A stretch of DNA of 45,031 nucleotides from JBCCQH01 sp039024435 (GCA_039024435.1 JBCCQH010000059.1:1-45031), one strand, 5' to 3'. Counted from the first letter of the stretch, positions 1 through 8,830 are shown. The notes: generated from the letters alone by a model not told the origin. Numbers and translations: made by a program.

Positions 1-231
1 GAGGTCTACCCCAATCCCACGACCGATCAGTTGCATCTCACCGTCGCCGATGCGGAAGAAGGCTACCACTACGAAGTCAGCAATCAGTTGGGGCAGGTCA
101 TCTACCGGAATTCAACTTCCAATGCAATGACCACGCTTTCGATAGCGGATTTCCCGGCCGGATTGTACATGGTCAAAGTTGTCGATGCCGAAACTGAATT
201 GATTCGCTACGCGAAATTCATCAAAGAATAG
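1..231 (+). CDS. C-terminal end of a T9SS-exported protein (partial)
   Basis: The frame is open from the first base and ends at TAG 229-231, so only the last 76 residues of a larger gene are visible. The fragment begins with VYPNP and contains NQLGQVIY and a FPAGLYMVKV stretch before a final basic YAKFIKE. That order (YPNP, then xxxGxxV, then LxxGxYxV, then a basic end) is the usual type A sorting domain (Por_Secre_tail family) of Bacteroidota proteins exported by the type IX system. The domain directs passage over the outer membrane and is removed there. The function of the cargo cannot be told from this piece. No terminator is evident between it and the tRNA cluster, and nothing else was recognised in 232-403. 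Confidence 0.9.
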   Translation, partial: EVYPNPTTDQLHLTVADAEEGYHYEVSNQLGQVIYRNSTSNAMTTLSIADFPAGLYMVKVVDAETELIRYAKFIKE

Positions 232-403
232 ACCCGATCGCGTTGAAGCACCGAGGGTGAACTCCGTTCGCCCGATTGACCGAACAGCACGAGCGATTCC
301 TGTACCGGGACCAGCTTGTGCTGTTTGCTTTGGAGCGCATGTCTGGATTGCGGATTCGTAAATCCAATCCATGATTTTGGGTTGATTGTTATAGGATCAC
401 CCC

Positions 404-448
404 AAAAAGAGAGCGGACAACTTGCCTTGTTTGGCAGGTTGTCCGCTC
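404..448 (-). terminator. Rho-independent terminator of the tRNA cluster
   Basis: A nearly perfect 16-bp stem (GAGCGGACAA plus six more pairs, 411-426 with 433-448) with a 6-nt loop is followed on the minus strand by a T5 run (complement of 404-408). It lies 4 nt beyond tRNA-Arg and ends the minus-strand tRNA unit. Confidence 0.85.
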
Positions 449-452
449 GAAG

Positions 453-526
<74 letters not shown>

Positions 527-598
527 TAAAAACGAGCGGTACGGATCACAGTACACGAAAGTGTTCGTACCGTATACCCGTACCGTTCACAAATCTCG

Positions 599-673
599 TC
601 GAGGTGGCAGGATTCGAACCTGCGGCCCTCTGCTCCCAAAGCAGATGCGCTAACCGGGCTGCGCTACACCTCG
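599..673 (-). tRNA. tRNA-Pro (anticodon TGG)
   Basis: Minus-strand cloverleaf of 75 nt: acceptor CGAGGTG pairs with CACCTCG, D stem GCGC/GCGC, anticodon stem TCTGC/GCAGA with loop TTTGGGA (anticodon TGG), T loop TTCGAAT, discriminator A. CCA is not encoded. The TGG anticodon with the C1-G72 pair is typical of proline tRNA. Confidence 0.95.
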
Positions 674-692
674 TGGCTCTCGCCTGCACCAC

Positions 693-716
693 AAAAAAAT
701 AAGCCTCGAAAGGCTT
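693..716 (-). terminator. Internal terminator-like hairpin after tRNA-Ser
   Basis: AAGCCT-CGAA-AGGCTT (701-716) is followed on the minus strand by ATTTTTTT (693-700). This is a compact Rho-independent terminator between tRNA-Ser and tRNA-Pro. It implies that tRNA-Ser is largely a separate transcript, or that readthrough sets the ratio of the downstream tRNAs. Confidence 0.65.
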
Positions 717-741
717 TGCTTCCCGCACGGGAAAGTGGTGG

Positions 742-830
742 CGGAGAGGGCGGGATTCGAACCCGCGAAGGACATTTCTGCCCTTGCCGATTTAGCAAAC
801 CGGTGGTTTCAGCCACTCACCCACCTCTCC
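742..830 (-). tRNA. tRNA-Ser (anticodon GCT)
   Basis: Minus-strand class II tRNA of 89 nt: acceptor GGAGAGG pairs with CCTCTCC, anticodon stem CCGGT/ATCGG with loop TTGCTAA (anticodon GCT), a long variable arm (GGGCAGAAATGTCC), T loop TTCGAAT and discriminator G. The long variable arm is the serine identity feature. It is the first tRNA of the cluster. Confidence 0.96.
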
Positions 831-841
831 AAATCGTGCAG

Positions 842-871
842 CAAATATACAAGAAGATTCGCTTACGACAA
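842..871 (-). promoter_or_regulatory. Bacteroidota-type promoter of the tRNA cluster
   Basis: On the minus strand TTG (complement of 869-871), a 19-nt spacer, then TATATTTG (complement of 842-849), a perfect TAnnTTTG -7 element. Transcription would start a few nucleotides before the 5' end of tRNA-Ser at 830. Confidence 0.75.
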
Positions 872-933
872 TAGAAAAATGAAATTATTTGGCTATCTTC
901 ATCCCTTATTTGAATAGCTCATTGGTCATTGGT

Positions 934-2718
934 ATGGGAGATTTTTTCGGGAAAATTATAATTTTCTGCGCGGCACTGTATGCCGTTATCAGTGGAACCG
1001 GATGTGGTGAACCGGGCGCAAATCCGGTCTCCGGACGCAAAAACAGCATGGTCATTCACCTGGGCAATGATCCCGAAGGCCTCAACCCCATCAATTCTGT
1101 CGGTGCCAATGCCACCAACATCCACAACCTGATTTTTGACCACCTGATTGCGCTCGACTTCGAGACGCTGGCTTTGGTGCCGCGCCTGGCTGAAACCATG
1201 CCCGAGGTCTCGCCCGACAAGCGCAACCTGACCTTTCGCTTGCGCGAAGGACTCACCTTTGCCGACGGCCAACCCTTGACCGCCGAGGACGTGGCCTTTT
1301 CCTTTCGCGCGCTGATGAACCCCTACGTGGACTCCGCCCCCAAGCGGGCCGAGCTACACGACTTCATCGGTTGCACCGCTGAAGATGAGCGGACGATTGT
1401 TTTTACCCAGGAGCAATCCGGTCCTTTCAACTTGAACCGACTCGCGATCAACTTTTTTGTCTTGCCCAAGCACATCTACGATCCCGACAACCTCAGCGAC
1501 AACTACACCGGTCGGGACGCGAGCCTGGCCATCCGCTACCCCGAAGCCGTGGCTCCGGAAAAACGCGCCGCGATGGAAGCATTCGCCGCCGCCTTCGAAG
1601 ACGAAAACTTCCAGCGGGAAGTTGGCTACGTGCTGGGATCGGGGCGCTACCGGTTCGATGGCTGGACCACCGGTCAGAGCATTCGCCTGCTGCGCAACGA
1701 GCAGTACTGGAACAAAGAAAGCGATGCCTCCGACGCCCGCCAAAACCTGGACACCATCATATTCAAGACGATTCCCGACGCCCAAACCGCGTTACAGGCC
1801 TTGAAGTCCGGAGAAATCGATTTCTCCGACCGCTTTGAGCCCGACCAGATTGCCAGCAAGTTTTCCGGACCGGAGCTCGAACGCATCTTTGCCACCAAAA
1901 GTGTCCCCTACCCCAACTACGCCTACATCGGGTGGAACCAAAATATCCGGGGCAAAGGTCCCGTCCAGCCATTTGCCGATCCTCGCGTACGCCGAGCCAT
2001 GTCCCACCTGACCGACGTGGTGGAGATCATCAGCAACCTACTGAATGGAAGCGCCGAGCCGATCACCTCAATGGTCTATTACAACCGTCCGGAACACAAC
2101 AAGGCGCTGAAGCAAATCGCCTACGACGAGGACCGGGCCCGGGCCCTGCTCGCCGAGGCCGGCTGGACCGACACCGACGGCGACGGCCTACTGGACAAAG
2201 ACTTCCAGGGCACCCGCGCGCCATTCCGTTTTACCATCTATTATAAGCGGGGCAATGAACTGCGCCGCCGCATTGCCCGCAACCTCCAGGACAAATGCAA
2301 AAAAGTCGGCATCGAAGTCAAAATCGCCGACCTGGACTGGACCGTCATGCTGGACCGGCTCAAGCGCCACGAACTAGACGCCTGGGTGGGCGGTTGGGTC
2401 TACGATTCCGACGAGCAAGATCTGTACTCGCTGTTCCATTCCTCACAAATGCTGAATGACGGCTACAACTGGACCAGCTACATCAATCCCGCGGCCGATT
2501 CGGTCATGGAAGCGATCCGGAAAGAGTGGGACCCCGAACGACGGGCCGTCCTGCACCGCGATATCCAGCGCATCCTGTACGAAGACCAACCGTACACCTT
2601 GCTGTTCGCCAATGCCGCCCGGATCGCCTACAACAAACGCCTCACGAACCAGGCTTGGTACGGCCAACGTCCCTGTTACGATCCACCACAATTTTCGCTG
2701 GCGGCGCAACAACCTTGA
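934..2718 (+). CDS. Peptide ABC transporter substrate-binding lipoprotein (family 5)
   Basis: 594 residues from the ATG at 934. The frame is open back to 889, but the signal sequence only makes sense from 934: a short polar start, a hydrophobic stretch (KIIIFCAALYAVIS) and a lipobox-like GTGC giving Cys24. The mature part reads as an OppA/DppA-type family 5 binding protein, with NDPEGLNPINS near the start, an ADGQPLTAEDV segment and a GSGRYRFDGWTTG loop. It would bind peptides or similar ligands in the periplasm for the permeases at 4724-7473. A second, related binding protein follows 157 nt later, with its own probable promoter between them. The substrate cannot be read from sequence. No clear Shine-Dalgarno is seen, as is usual in this phylum. 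Confidence 0.88.
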   Translation: MGDFFGKIIIFCAALYAVISGTGCGEPGANPVSGRKNSMVIHLGNDPEGLNPINSVGANATNIHNLIFDHLIALDFETLALVPRLAETMPEVSPDKRNLTFRLREGLTFADGQPLTAEDVAFSFRALMNPYVDSAPKRAELHDFIGCTAEDERTIVFTQEQSGPFNLNRLAINFFVLPKHIYDPDNLSDNYTGRDASLAIRYPEAVAPEKRAAMEAFAAAFEDENFQREVGYVLGSGRYRFDGWTTGQSIRLLRNEQYWNKESDASDARQNLDTIIFKTIPDAQTALQALKSGEIDFSDRFEPDQIASKFSGPELERIFATKSVPYPNYAYIGWNQNIRGKGPVQPFADPRVRRAMSHLTDVVEIISNLLNGSAEPITSMVYYNRPEHNKALKQIAYDEDRARALLAEAGWTDTDGDGLLDKDFQGTRAPFRFTIYYKRGNELRRRIARNLQDKCKKVGIEVKIADLDWTVMLDRLKRHELDAWVGGWVYDSDEQDLYSLFHSSQMLNDGYNWTSYINPAADSVMEAIRKEWDPERRAVLHRDIQRILYEDQPYTLLFANAARIAYNKRLTNQAWYGQRPCYDPPQFSLAAQQP

Positions 2719-2814
2719 CGCAGATCCGTATGAGAGATCATTCCCCTGTGTGTTTCCCATCTGAAAGAAAGTAGCCTCGGTCAATAAACCGTTCTCATTG
2801 GCTGAAAAACGCGG

Positions 2815-2846
2815 TTTGTTTTTCCCAAGAGAAAAAATTACCTTAA
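2815..2846 (+). promoter_or_regulatory. Probable promoter upstream of the second binding protein
   Basis: TTTG (2815-2818), a 20-nt spacer and TACCTTAA (2839-2846), 6 of 8 matches to TAnnTTTG, place a start site near 2852 and a short leader before ATG 2876. The -33 part overlaps the right arm of a weak AAACCG/CGGTTT hairpin (2786-2816) followed by T5, which may partly end transcription from the first gene. Confidence 0.45.
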
Positions 2847-2875
2847 CTGAAGTCACCAATCGAGTGCTACGAATT

Positions 2876-4702
2876 ATGAAGAAAAACTTACTGTTGGCGC
2901 TATTTACCGCGGGCCTTTTGCTAATCTTTACGGGCTGCGGATCGGAAGAAAATGGCGGAGGAGAAACCACAACGACCAACGATTCCACAAGCAGCGGCGA
3001 ACCGGTCTTTGGGGACTGGATTCGGGTCCATACCCCGTCTGATCCCGATGCGTTGCATCCTTATGCGACCACCCACGGCTCGGCCAATATGATCAAGGAA
3101 CTGATGTTTCAGTACCTCTACGATTTTGATATTGACACCAAGCAGATGACTCCGGTCCTGGCCAAGGACTACGCGATTGTCTCCGAGGATGGCTTGGCGT
3201 TTACCTTTGAAATGCGCGATGAGGCGACCTGGGACGACGGCTCCCCCATCACCGGCTACGACTACGCATTTTCCGTCAAATGCATCCTAAATCCCATCTC
3301 GGAATCGCCCCACCTGCGCGGGTACTACTCTTTCATCACCGAGGTGCAGGTGGACCCCAACAACGAGCGGCGCTTCACCGTCCTCACCGAAGAGCCCTTT
3401 TTCCTTTCCGAATTTGCCGTGGCGGGATTCGAGATCATCTCCAAGGAATTCTACGATCCCGACGGCAGACTGGACAACATCACGATTGCCCAACTGCGCG
3501 ACGACTCCCTGATCGCCGACAATCCCTACCTGACCGCCTTCAACAAGGCCTTCCACGACGAAAAATTCAAGCGCGATCCCGAAGGTATTTATGGTTCCGG
3601 GCCCTACCGGTTCGTGAACTGGACCACCGGGGACAACATTACCTTGGAACGCAAAAAAGAATGGTGGGGCTACAAAGTCCCCAAGAAAGGCTGGCCCTTC
3701 GAAGCCTACGCCGACAAGGTCATCTTCAAGTCCATTCCCGACCGCTCGACCGCCCTCCGGGCTGCCCAGGCGGGAGAAATTGACGTGATTCGCGACGTGC
3801 CCGGCGATGAATTCACCAAGTACATCGAAGAGAAAGACCACCCAATCAACCAGGACTTTGCCCTGCACCGGCCGCAGTCCTATACCTACGTCTACCTGGG
3901 CCTGAACGCCTGTCCCCCTCCCGGACGCACCCCGGTCCTCGCCGACAAAAAGGTCCGCCGCGCCCTGGCGCACCTCACGAATGTCAACCAGATCATCGAG
4001 ACGGTATACAATGGCTACGGACAGCCCATCGTCGGTCCCATCTCCCCGCTCAATGTCAACGAATACAACGACAACCTGAAACCAGTTCCTTTCGACATCG
4101 ACAAAGCCAAGTCCCTCCTCGATGAGGCGGGCTGGACCGATTCCGATGCGGACGGAGTACGGGACAAAGTGATCGGCGGGAAAAAAGTGCCGCTGGAAAT
4201 CGAGTTCATGATTTCTTCCAGTTCGCAGACCGCCCCGAGCATGGCCGCCATTCTCACCAATGAAGCCAAGAAAGCCGGCGTGCGCATCAATGTGGTGAAA
4301 AAGGAATTTTCCAAGCTCACCGAGCAGCTCAAGTCGCACAACTTCGACATGTTTGGCGCGGCCTTCAACGGCAGTCCACTCCCGAAAGACCTCAAGCAGG
4401 TGTGGCACACCGATTCCTGGGTCAACCGCGGCTCGAATTACACCTGCTTCGGCAATGCCCACACCGATTCGCTGATCATGCAGATCCGGGTGACGCTCAA
4501 TCCGGACGACCGCAAGCCGCTCTACCACGAAATCCAAGAAATCATCCAGGACGAGCAGCCCATGATCTTCCTCATGGCCCCCGAGGAGCGCATGATCATC
4601 CACAAACGATTTGCAAACGTGAACACCTCCAGTATCCGCCCCGGCTTTAAAGTGCAACAATTCTGGACCCCGGCCGAGAAACGCAAATTCGACGCCAACT
4701 GA
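2876..4702 (+). CDS. Peptide ABC transporter substrate-binding lipoprotein (family 5), second copy
   Basis: 608 residues from ATG 2876, which starts a textbook lipoprotein signal: MKKN, a hydrophobic core, and the lipobox FTGC (Cys at residue 20). A longer frame starts at 2798 but would place a hydrophilic extension in front and overlap the likely promoter. The mature protein has the family 5 layout: SDPDALHPYATTHG, a WDDGSPITGYDYAFS segment, GSGPYRFVNWTTGD, and an ADGVRDK turn with acidic loops. It is clearly related to the preceding protein but diverged, so the pair may widen the ligand range of one importer. The next gene, a permease, starts 21 nt downstream. Specificity is unknown. Confidence 0.9.
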   Translation: MKKNLLLALFTAGLLLIFTGCGSEENGGGETTTTNDSTSSGEPVFGDWIRVHTPSDPDALHPYATTHGSANMIKELMFQYLYDFDIDTKQMTPVLAKDYAIVSEDGLAFTFEMRDEATWDDGSPITGYDYAFSVKCILNPISESPHLRGYYSFITEVQVDPNNERRFTVLTEEPFFLSEFAVAGFEIISKEFYDPDGRLDNITIAQLRDDSLIADNPYLTAFNKAFHDEKFKRDPEGIYGSGPYRFVNWTTGDNITLERKKEWWGYKVPKKGWPFEAYADKVIFKSIPDRSTALRAAQAGEIDVIRDVPGDEFTKYIEEKDHPINQDFALHRPQSYTYVYLGLNACPPPGRTPVLADKKVRRALAHLTNVNQIIETVYNGYGQPIVGPISPLNVNEYNDNLKPVPFDIDKAKSLLDEAGWTDSDADGVRDKVIGGKKVPLEIEFMISSSSQTAPSMAAILTNEAKKAGVRINVVKKEFSKLTEQLKSHNFDMFGAAFNGSPLPKDLKQVWHTDSWVNRGSNYTCFGNAHTDSLIMQIRVTLNPDDRKPLYHEIQEIIQDEQPMIFLMAPEERMIIHKRFANVNTSSIRPGFKVQQFWTPAEKRKFDAN

Positions 4703-4723
4703 TCGCCGGCGGAACGCCCGATT

Positions 4724-6151
4724 ATGCTCAGATATATCCTTCGCCGCTTGCTGATCATCGTCCCGACGATGTTCGCGATCATGTCGTTGTCCTTTCTCAT
4801 CAGCCGGAATACCCCGGGAGACCTGGTCGACGCCCTCGCTTCGGCTACCGATGAGGAAAGATCGAGCGCCCGCAGCCGCGACCAAGCCAAAAAAGAATAC
4901 CAGCGCGTGAAGACCGAATTGGGGCTGGACGGGCCGGTATTCTACTTTTCCTTGACTTCGCTGGCCCAACCGGACACCCTGCACCGCATCCTGAAACGCA
5001 ATGAACGCCAGGCCCTCGACCAGATGATCGCGCGGTACGGCAACTGGCCCGAGATCAGCGCCTACTACCACGCTGTATGCGCGGCCGAAGAAGCGGCATT
5101 TGCCCTGAAAACGCCGCCCGACTTGCTCAATGAGACGAACAATGTCCGCCTCTACTTCAATACCCTGCGCTACGTGGCGACCGAACGCGAGATTGAATTC
5201 AACCTCGCCGCCATTGATTCTGTCACCGCCCTGCACCCCGCGGAAATGGCCCCCCTGACCGTGGAACTGAACAACATCCGCGCCAAACGCCGGGCCATGG
5301 TCGAAGACGCCACTCCTTGGAAAACCTACGTACCGGCGCTGCACTGGTACGGGTTCAACAACCAGTTTCACCGCTGGATGTGGAACTTCCTGACCCTGGA
5401 CTGGGGAAAGTCTTTCCAGGACCGGCGTCCGGTCCGGACCAAAATCGCCGAAGCCTTGCCCTGGAGCATCTTCATGGGCTTCCTCTCTTTTGTGATCGCC
5501 TACCTGATCGCGATTCCGGTCGGGGTGTATTCCGTCCGCAAACGCGGCACCTGGCAGGACCGGGCGGTGACCACCGTGCTGTTCCTCGCCTACTCGATTC
5601 CGAGCTTTGTCATGGCCATGCTCGTCATGACATTTTTCTGCAATCCTGAGTTTTTCTATCTGTTTCCCACCAGTGGCGTGGCTTCGGATGGCGCGGAAAA
5701 CTGGCCCTTCTGGGAACGCATGCTCGACTACGCCCACCACCTGATCCTGCCGACACTGGTCTTTAGCTACATCGGGGTGGCGTTTTTGAGCCGGCAAATG
5801 CGCGTGGGCATGATCGATACGGTGGACATGGACTACATCCGGACCGCCCGGGCCAAAGGACTGCGGGAACGCACCGTCATCTGGAAACACGCCATGCGCA
5901 ATTCCATCTTGCCGATCATCACCCACCTCGCCAATCTGCTGCCCCGCATCGTGAGCGGCGCGGTCATCCTGGAAATCATCTTTGCGATCCCCGGCGTGGG
6001 CCGCCTGGCCATCCAGGCCAACTTTGCCTACGACCAACCAGTGCTAATCGCCATCCTGACCCTCACCGCAATCCTCACCCTGCTCGGCATCCTGCTTTCG
6101 GATATCCTGTACGCGGTGGCCGACCCCCGCATCTCATTTTCCAAACGATGA
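4724..6151 (+). CDS. Peptide ABC transporter permease, DppB/YejB-like, with inserted domain
   Basis: 475 residues, well above the roughly 310-370 usual for DppB/OppB. Residues 1-65 match the normal start (YILRRLLIIVPT, one membrane helix, NTPGD, LGLDGP). About 130 hydrophilic residues (roughly 75-205) follow before the family resumes with WNFLTLDWGKSF and the helical core. The EAA loop that contacts the ATPase is present near the end (YIRTARAKGLRERTVIWKHA). The insertion falls in the first periplasmic loop, so it may add a docking surface for the binding proteins; that is inference. It overlaps the next permease by ATGA (6148-6151), which indicates translational coupling. Confidence 0.9.
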   Translation: MLRYILRRLLIIVPTMFAIMSLSFLISRNTPGDLVDALASATDEERSSARSRDQAKKEYQRVKTELGLDGPVFYFSLTSLAQPDTLHRILKRNERQALDQMIARYGNWPEISAYYHAVCAAEEAAFALKTPPDLLNETNNVRLYFNTLRYVATEREIEFNLAAIDSVTALHPAEMAPLTVELNNIRAKRRAMVEDATPWKTYVPALHWYGFNNQFHRWMWNFLTLDWGKSFQDRRPVRTKIAEALPWSIFMGFLSFVIAYLIAIPVGVYSVRKRGTWQDRAVTTVLFLAYSIPSFVMAMLVMTFFCNPEFFYLFPTSGVASDGAENWPFWERMLDYAHHLILPTLVFSYIGVAFLSRQMRVGMIDTVDMDYIRTARAKGLRERTVIWKHAMRNSILPIITHLANLLPRIVSGAVILEIIFAIPGVGRLAIQANFAYDQPVLIAILTLTAILTLLGILLSDILYAVADPRISFSKR

Positions 6152-7473
6152 GCCCTCCGGAAACCCATCCCCCATTGCCCCCACCGGAATTGCGCCCCGG
6201 ACCCGGCTTTTACCGGCAAGTCTGGCAACGCATGCGCAAGAAACCCCTGACCATGTTTGCCTACCGGATGGTCGTCTTTCTCGCGCTGGTGGCCCTCCTG
6301 GCCGATTTTATGGCTTACAACAAGCCGCTCTACTGCAAGTACAAAGGCGAAACTTACTTTCCGCTGTTCGGCGATTACCTCAGCAAGTTGGGCCTTTACC
6401 GCTGGGACGCCGACCTGATCAATGCCGACTGGCGCACCGATCTGGAACTAGAAGCCGCGTTTTGGCCCCCGATTCGCTACCTCCCGAATGACCTCGACTA
6501 CAACAATCCTCGCCTCACTAGCCCGCTGGACGATCAGCGGGTCGAGAACTGGAAATATTGGCACTTCCTCGGGACCGACCGGGATGGCCGGGACGTGCTT
6601 TCCGGGCTGATTCACGGCACGCGCATCTCGCTGACCATCGGCTTGGTGGCCGTAGGAATTGCAACCCTAATCGGGATATTGATCGGGGCGATGGCGGGCT
6701 ATTTTGGCGACGACCGCCTGCAACTGTCGGTGATTGGGATCGCATTTCTCATTCTGGGCATCGTTTTGGGCTACTTCTATGGCTTTCAGGTCCGGCGCTA
6801 CGTCCTGGCGGATGCACTGGAAAACAATCTGCTGCGCTTTGCCGGACAAGCGCTGCTGAGTCTTCTCATCCTGGTGGGGACTTCGGTGGCAGCGGTGTTT
6901 CTCGCCAAGCCATTGGAACGAATCCCCGTACTCGGCCAGAAGCGCTACATCTGGGTGGACATCATCTTCTCCCGCATCATCGAAATCCTCAATTCTATTC
7001 CCGCCCTGCTGCTGATCATTACGATCCTGGCCATCACCGAGCAGCAAAGCATCTACACGATCATGGTCATCCTAGGGCTGCTCGGCTGGACCGGGATCGC
7101 CCGGTACATGCGCGGGGAGATGCTGCGTACGCGGAGCATGGAGTACATCCAAGCCGCCCGTTCCCTGGGCTATTCCGAATGGCGGGTCCTGTTCCGGCAC
7201 GCCATTCCCAACAGTTTGGCGCCGGTGCTGGTGGTGATTGCCTTTGCCGTGGCCGGAGCAGTCGTGACCGAGGCCGCCCTGAGCTTTCTCGGGATCGGCG
7301 TGCCGGAAGACGTCATGACCTGGGGCAAATTGCTCAAATCGGCCCGCACCGACGTCGAGGCTTGGTGGTTGTCGGTATTTCCCGGCATTGCCATCTTCCT
7401 GACCGTCACCTTCATGAACCTGCTCGGCGAGGGGTTGCAAGACGCCCTCAACCCCCGGACGCGGATTGAATGA
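6148..7473 (+). CDS. Peptide ABC transporter permease, DppC/YejE-like, with extra membrane segments
   Basis: 441 residues against about 300-350 for DppC. After the first helix comes a segment (PLYCKYKGETYFPLF ... WPPIRYLP) recalling YejE of the microcin C importer, then the family hallmark FLGTDRDGRDV. Following AGYFG (about residue 186) an insertion of about 80 residues carries two additional hydrophobic helices before the family resumes at about 267 with DIIFSRIIEILNSIP. The EAA loop (YIQAARSLGYSEWRVLFRHA) is intact. It forms the channel partner of the preceding permease. No ATP-binding subunit follows; the next gene is unrelated and has its own promoter, so the ATPase must be encoded elsewhere. 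Confidence 0.9.
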   Translation: MSPPETHPPLPPPELRPGPGFYRQVWQRMRKKPLTMFAYRMVVFLALVALLADFMAYNKPLYCKYKGETYFPLFGDYLSKLGLYRWDADLINADWRTDLELEAAFWPPIRYLPNDLDYNNPRLTSPLDDQRVENWKYWHFLGTDRDGRDVLSGLIHGTRISLTIGLVAVGIATLIGILIGAMAGYFGDDRLQLSVIGIAFLILGIVLGYFYGFQVRRYVLADALENNLLRFAGQALLSLLILVGTSVAAVFLAKPLERIPVLGQKRYIWVDIIFSRIIEILNSIPALLLIITILAITEQQSIYTIMVILGLLGWTGIARYMRGEMLRTRSMEYIQAARSLGYSEWRVLFRHAIPNSLAPVLVVIAFAVAGAVVTEAALSFLGIGVPEDVMTWGKLLKSARTDVEAWWLSVFPGIAIFLTVTFMNLLGEGLQDALNPRTRIE

Positions 7474-7481
7474 CCCAGGAC

Positions 7482-7512
7482 TTGAATCTCAACCGCCAAA
7501 GGGATAATTTTG
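7482..7512 (+). promoter_or_regulatory. Bacteroidota-type promoter for the VWA gene
   Basis: TTG (7482-7484), 20-nt spacer, TAATTTTG (7505-7512), a perfect TAnnTTTG. The TTG at 7510, where the VWA frame could formally start, lies inside the -7 element, so the ATG at 7552 is the likely start. Confidence 0.7.
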
Positions 7513-7551
7513 CCGCAGATTCTGCGTTTTATTGATCGTACCGAGGCACGC

Positions 7552-8616
7552 ATGGAAGCATTTTTGGAAAAATTTCTCGTCTTCCCTTACTACTGGCCGC
7601 TGCTGTTGCTGGCGCTGCCCGTCTTGGTGATGATCGCCTTTCTCTACATCAAAAGCACCCGCGCCATGCGGATGTGGTTCACGCAAAAAGATTACCGTTT
7701 CTTTCTCCCCGAGGCCAAAATGATCTTCCGCGGCCTCGCCCTCCTGCTGCTCATCGGTGCGCTGATGGGACCGTACTGGGGGCGAATGGAACAACAGATC
7801 GCCCAACTGGGCCGCGAAGTCTACGTGCTGGTGGATGTATCCGCTTCGATGAACTGCGAAGACATCCAGCCCACCCGTCTGGAAAAGGTCAAAAAAGACC
7901 TCAAGCGCATGATCAATCAGTTGCCCGGCGACCGCATCGGTTTGATTGTGTTCACCTCTGATGCCTACGTCCAGTGTCCCCTGACCAGCGACCACAAGGC
8001 CATGGCCATGTTCATCGACCTGATGGGCAGTTACCAGTTCGCCAATACCGGGACCAGCTTCCGGGCGGCGCTGCGGATGGCCTTGGAACGCTTCCTGGAC
8101 ACAGAGAAATCGGCGCGCAAAGTGACCCGCTCGGTGGTCCTGATCTCCGACGGGGAAGATTTCGGGGAAAACTACACCTCGGTCGTCGAGCGCATGCAAA
8201 AGAATGACATCACCGTCTTTCCGGTTGGGGTGGGCACCTACGCGGGCGGACAGGTGCCGCGGTATGTGCGCGGGCGCAAGAAAGGTTACCTGCGGGGCGA
8301 AAACGGGCAGCCCGCCCTCTCCCAGCTCAAGGACGAGACCCTGCAGGAACTCGCGGCGAGCTTTGGCACGGAATACACCCGCATCGACGATCAAATCGAC
8401 AACCTGGATGCGGTGGCCGATCAGATCCGCCTGCTTTCGGCGACGGTCATGGACAAGGAATCCCGCCTCACCTCGGTCAACCGCTTCCAATGGCTGCTGG
8501 GCGCTTCCATCCTCCTGTTTGTCCTGAGCATGTTCTGGATGCCCTTCACCCGGCGCCGCCGGTCATCGAAATCCCGCCCGGAAGAAAAAAATCCGGCGGA
8601 AACTGTGGCAAAATAA
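7552..8616 (+). CDS. BatA/BatB-like von Willebrand A domain membrane protein
   Basis: 354 residues from ATG 7552. A hydrophobic helix at about 10-30 and a second at about 63-80 precede a VWA domain with the metal site DVSASMN (Asp95-Ser97-Ser99). The domain continues with RIGLIVFTSDAYVQCPLT (threonine metal ligand) and LISDGEDFGEN, and a final helix is followed by a basic tail. This is the layout of BatA/BatB proteins of the Bacteroidota aerotolerance operon, which display a VWA domain in the periplasm. Here it stands alone: neither MoxR-type ATPase nor other bat genes adjoin it. The start was chosen because the upstream TTG overlaps the promoter. Partner and role are not visible from the context. 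Confidence 0.85.
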   Translation: MEAFLEKFLVFPYYWPLLLLALPVLVMIAFLYIKSTRAMRMWFTQKDYRFFLPEAKMIFRGLALLLLIGALMGPYWGRMEQQIAQLGREVYVLVDVSASMNCEDIQPTRLEKVKKDLKRMINQLPGDRIGLIVFTSDAYVQCPLTSDHKAMAMFIDLMGSYQFANTGTSFRAALRMALERFLDTEKSARKVTRSVVLISDGEDFGENYTSVVERMQKNDITVFPVGVGTYAGGQVPRYVRGRKKGYLRGENGQPALSQLKDETLQELAASFGTEYTRIDDQIDNLDAVADQIRLLSATVMDKESRLTSVNRFQWLLGASILLFVLSMFWMPFTRRRRSSKSRPEEKNPAETVAK

Positions 8617-8635
8617 CCTTTTCGTGATATCTTTA
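8605..8635 (+). promoter_or_regulatory. Possible promoter upstream of the 8840 gene
   Basis: TATCTTTA (8628-8635), 7 of 8 to TAnnTTTG, with GTG in place of TTG 20 nt upstream. It would start a transcript near 8641 with a leader of about 200 nt. Confidence 0.35.
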
Positions 8636-8640
8636 CCGCG

Positions 8641-8830
8641 ACGGCGGAGTTCGCTTCCCGCCCAAGGCTCCTTGCAGAGGCAATTGGGATATGGCGGCTT
8701 TCGCAGGAGAACTGACCCTCCTCCCCTACGCGGTAAACATTGCACGTGGTCCTTCCGGACCCGAATTGAGGCTTCCCCATTTTGATTTCGAGATGCCGCC
8801 GGCGACGGCGCATCGCGTGTAATTTTCAAT
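8641..8830 (+). ncRNA. Candidate structured leader or small RNA (low confidence)
   Basis: The 223-bp gap before the gene at 8840 holds several pairings: CGGCGG (8642-8647) with CCGCCG (8796-8801), CAATTGGG (8681-8688) with CCCGAATTG (8760-8768, one bulge), and a GGTCC/GGACC hairpin (8748-8761). A terminal hairpin ATGCCGCCG-GCGA-CGGCGCAT (8793-8813) competes with the closing stem and is followed by a T-rich stretch (8820-8838). Mutually exclusive stems are typical of attenuators. Alternatively, an ATG frame of 43 codons (8691-8822) could encode a small peptide. No known RNA family was recognised. Confidence 0.2.

Noticed and set aside
3287..6037. 916-codon open frame antisense to the ABC importer genes
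   Set aside because: It is the mirror of GC-rich coding sequence: its translation is low-complexity, rich in Gly, His, Asp and Val, with no domain, and it crosses three genes with clear families.
8748..8761. GGTCC-GGAA-GGACC hairpin on the minus strand, recalling the SRP RNA tip
   Set aside because: The SRP tip needs a symmetric internal loop (GGTCAGGTCC-GGAA-GGAAGCAGCC type); here the stem is fully paired and no flanking helix is found.
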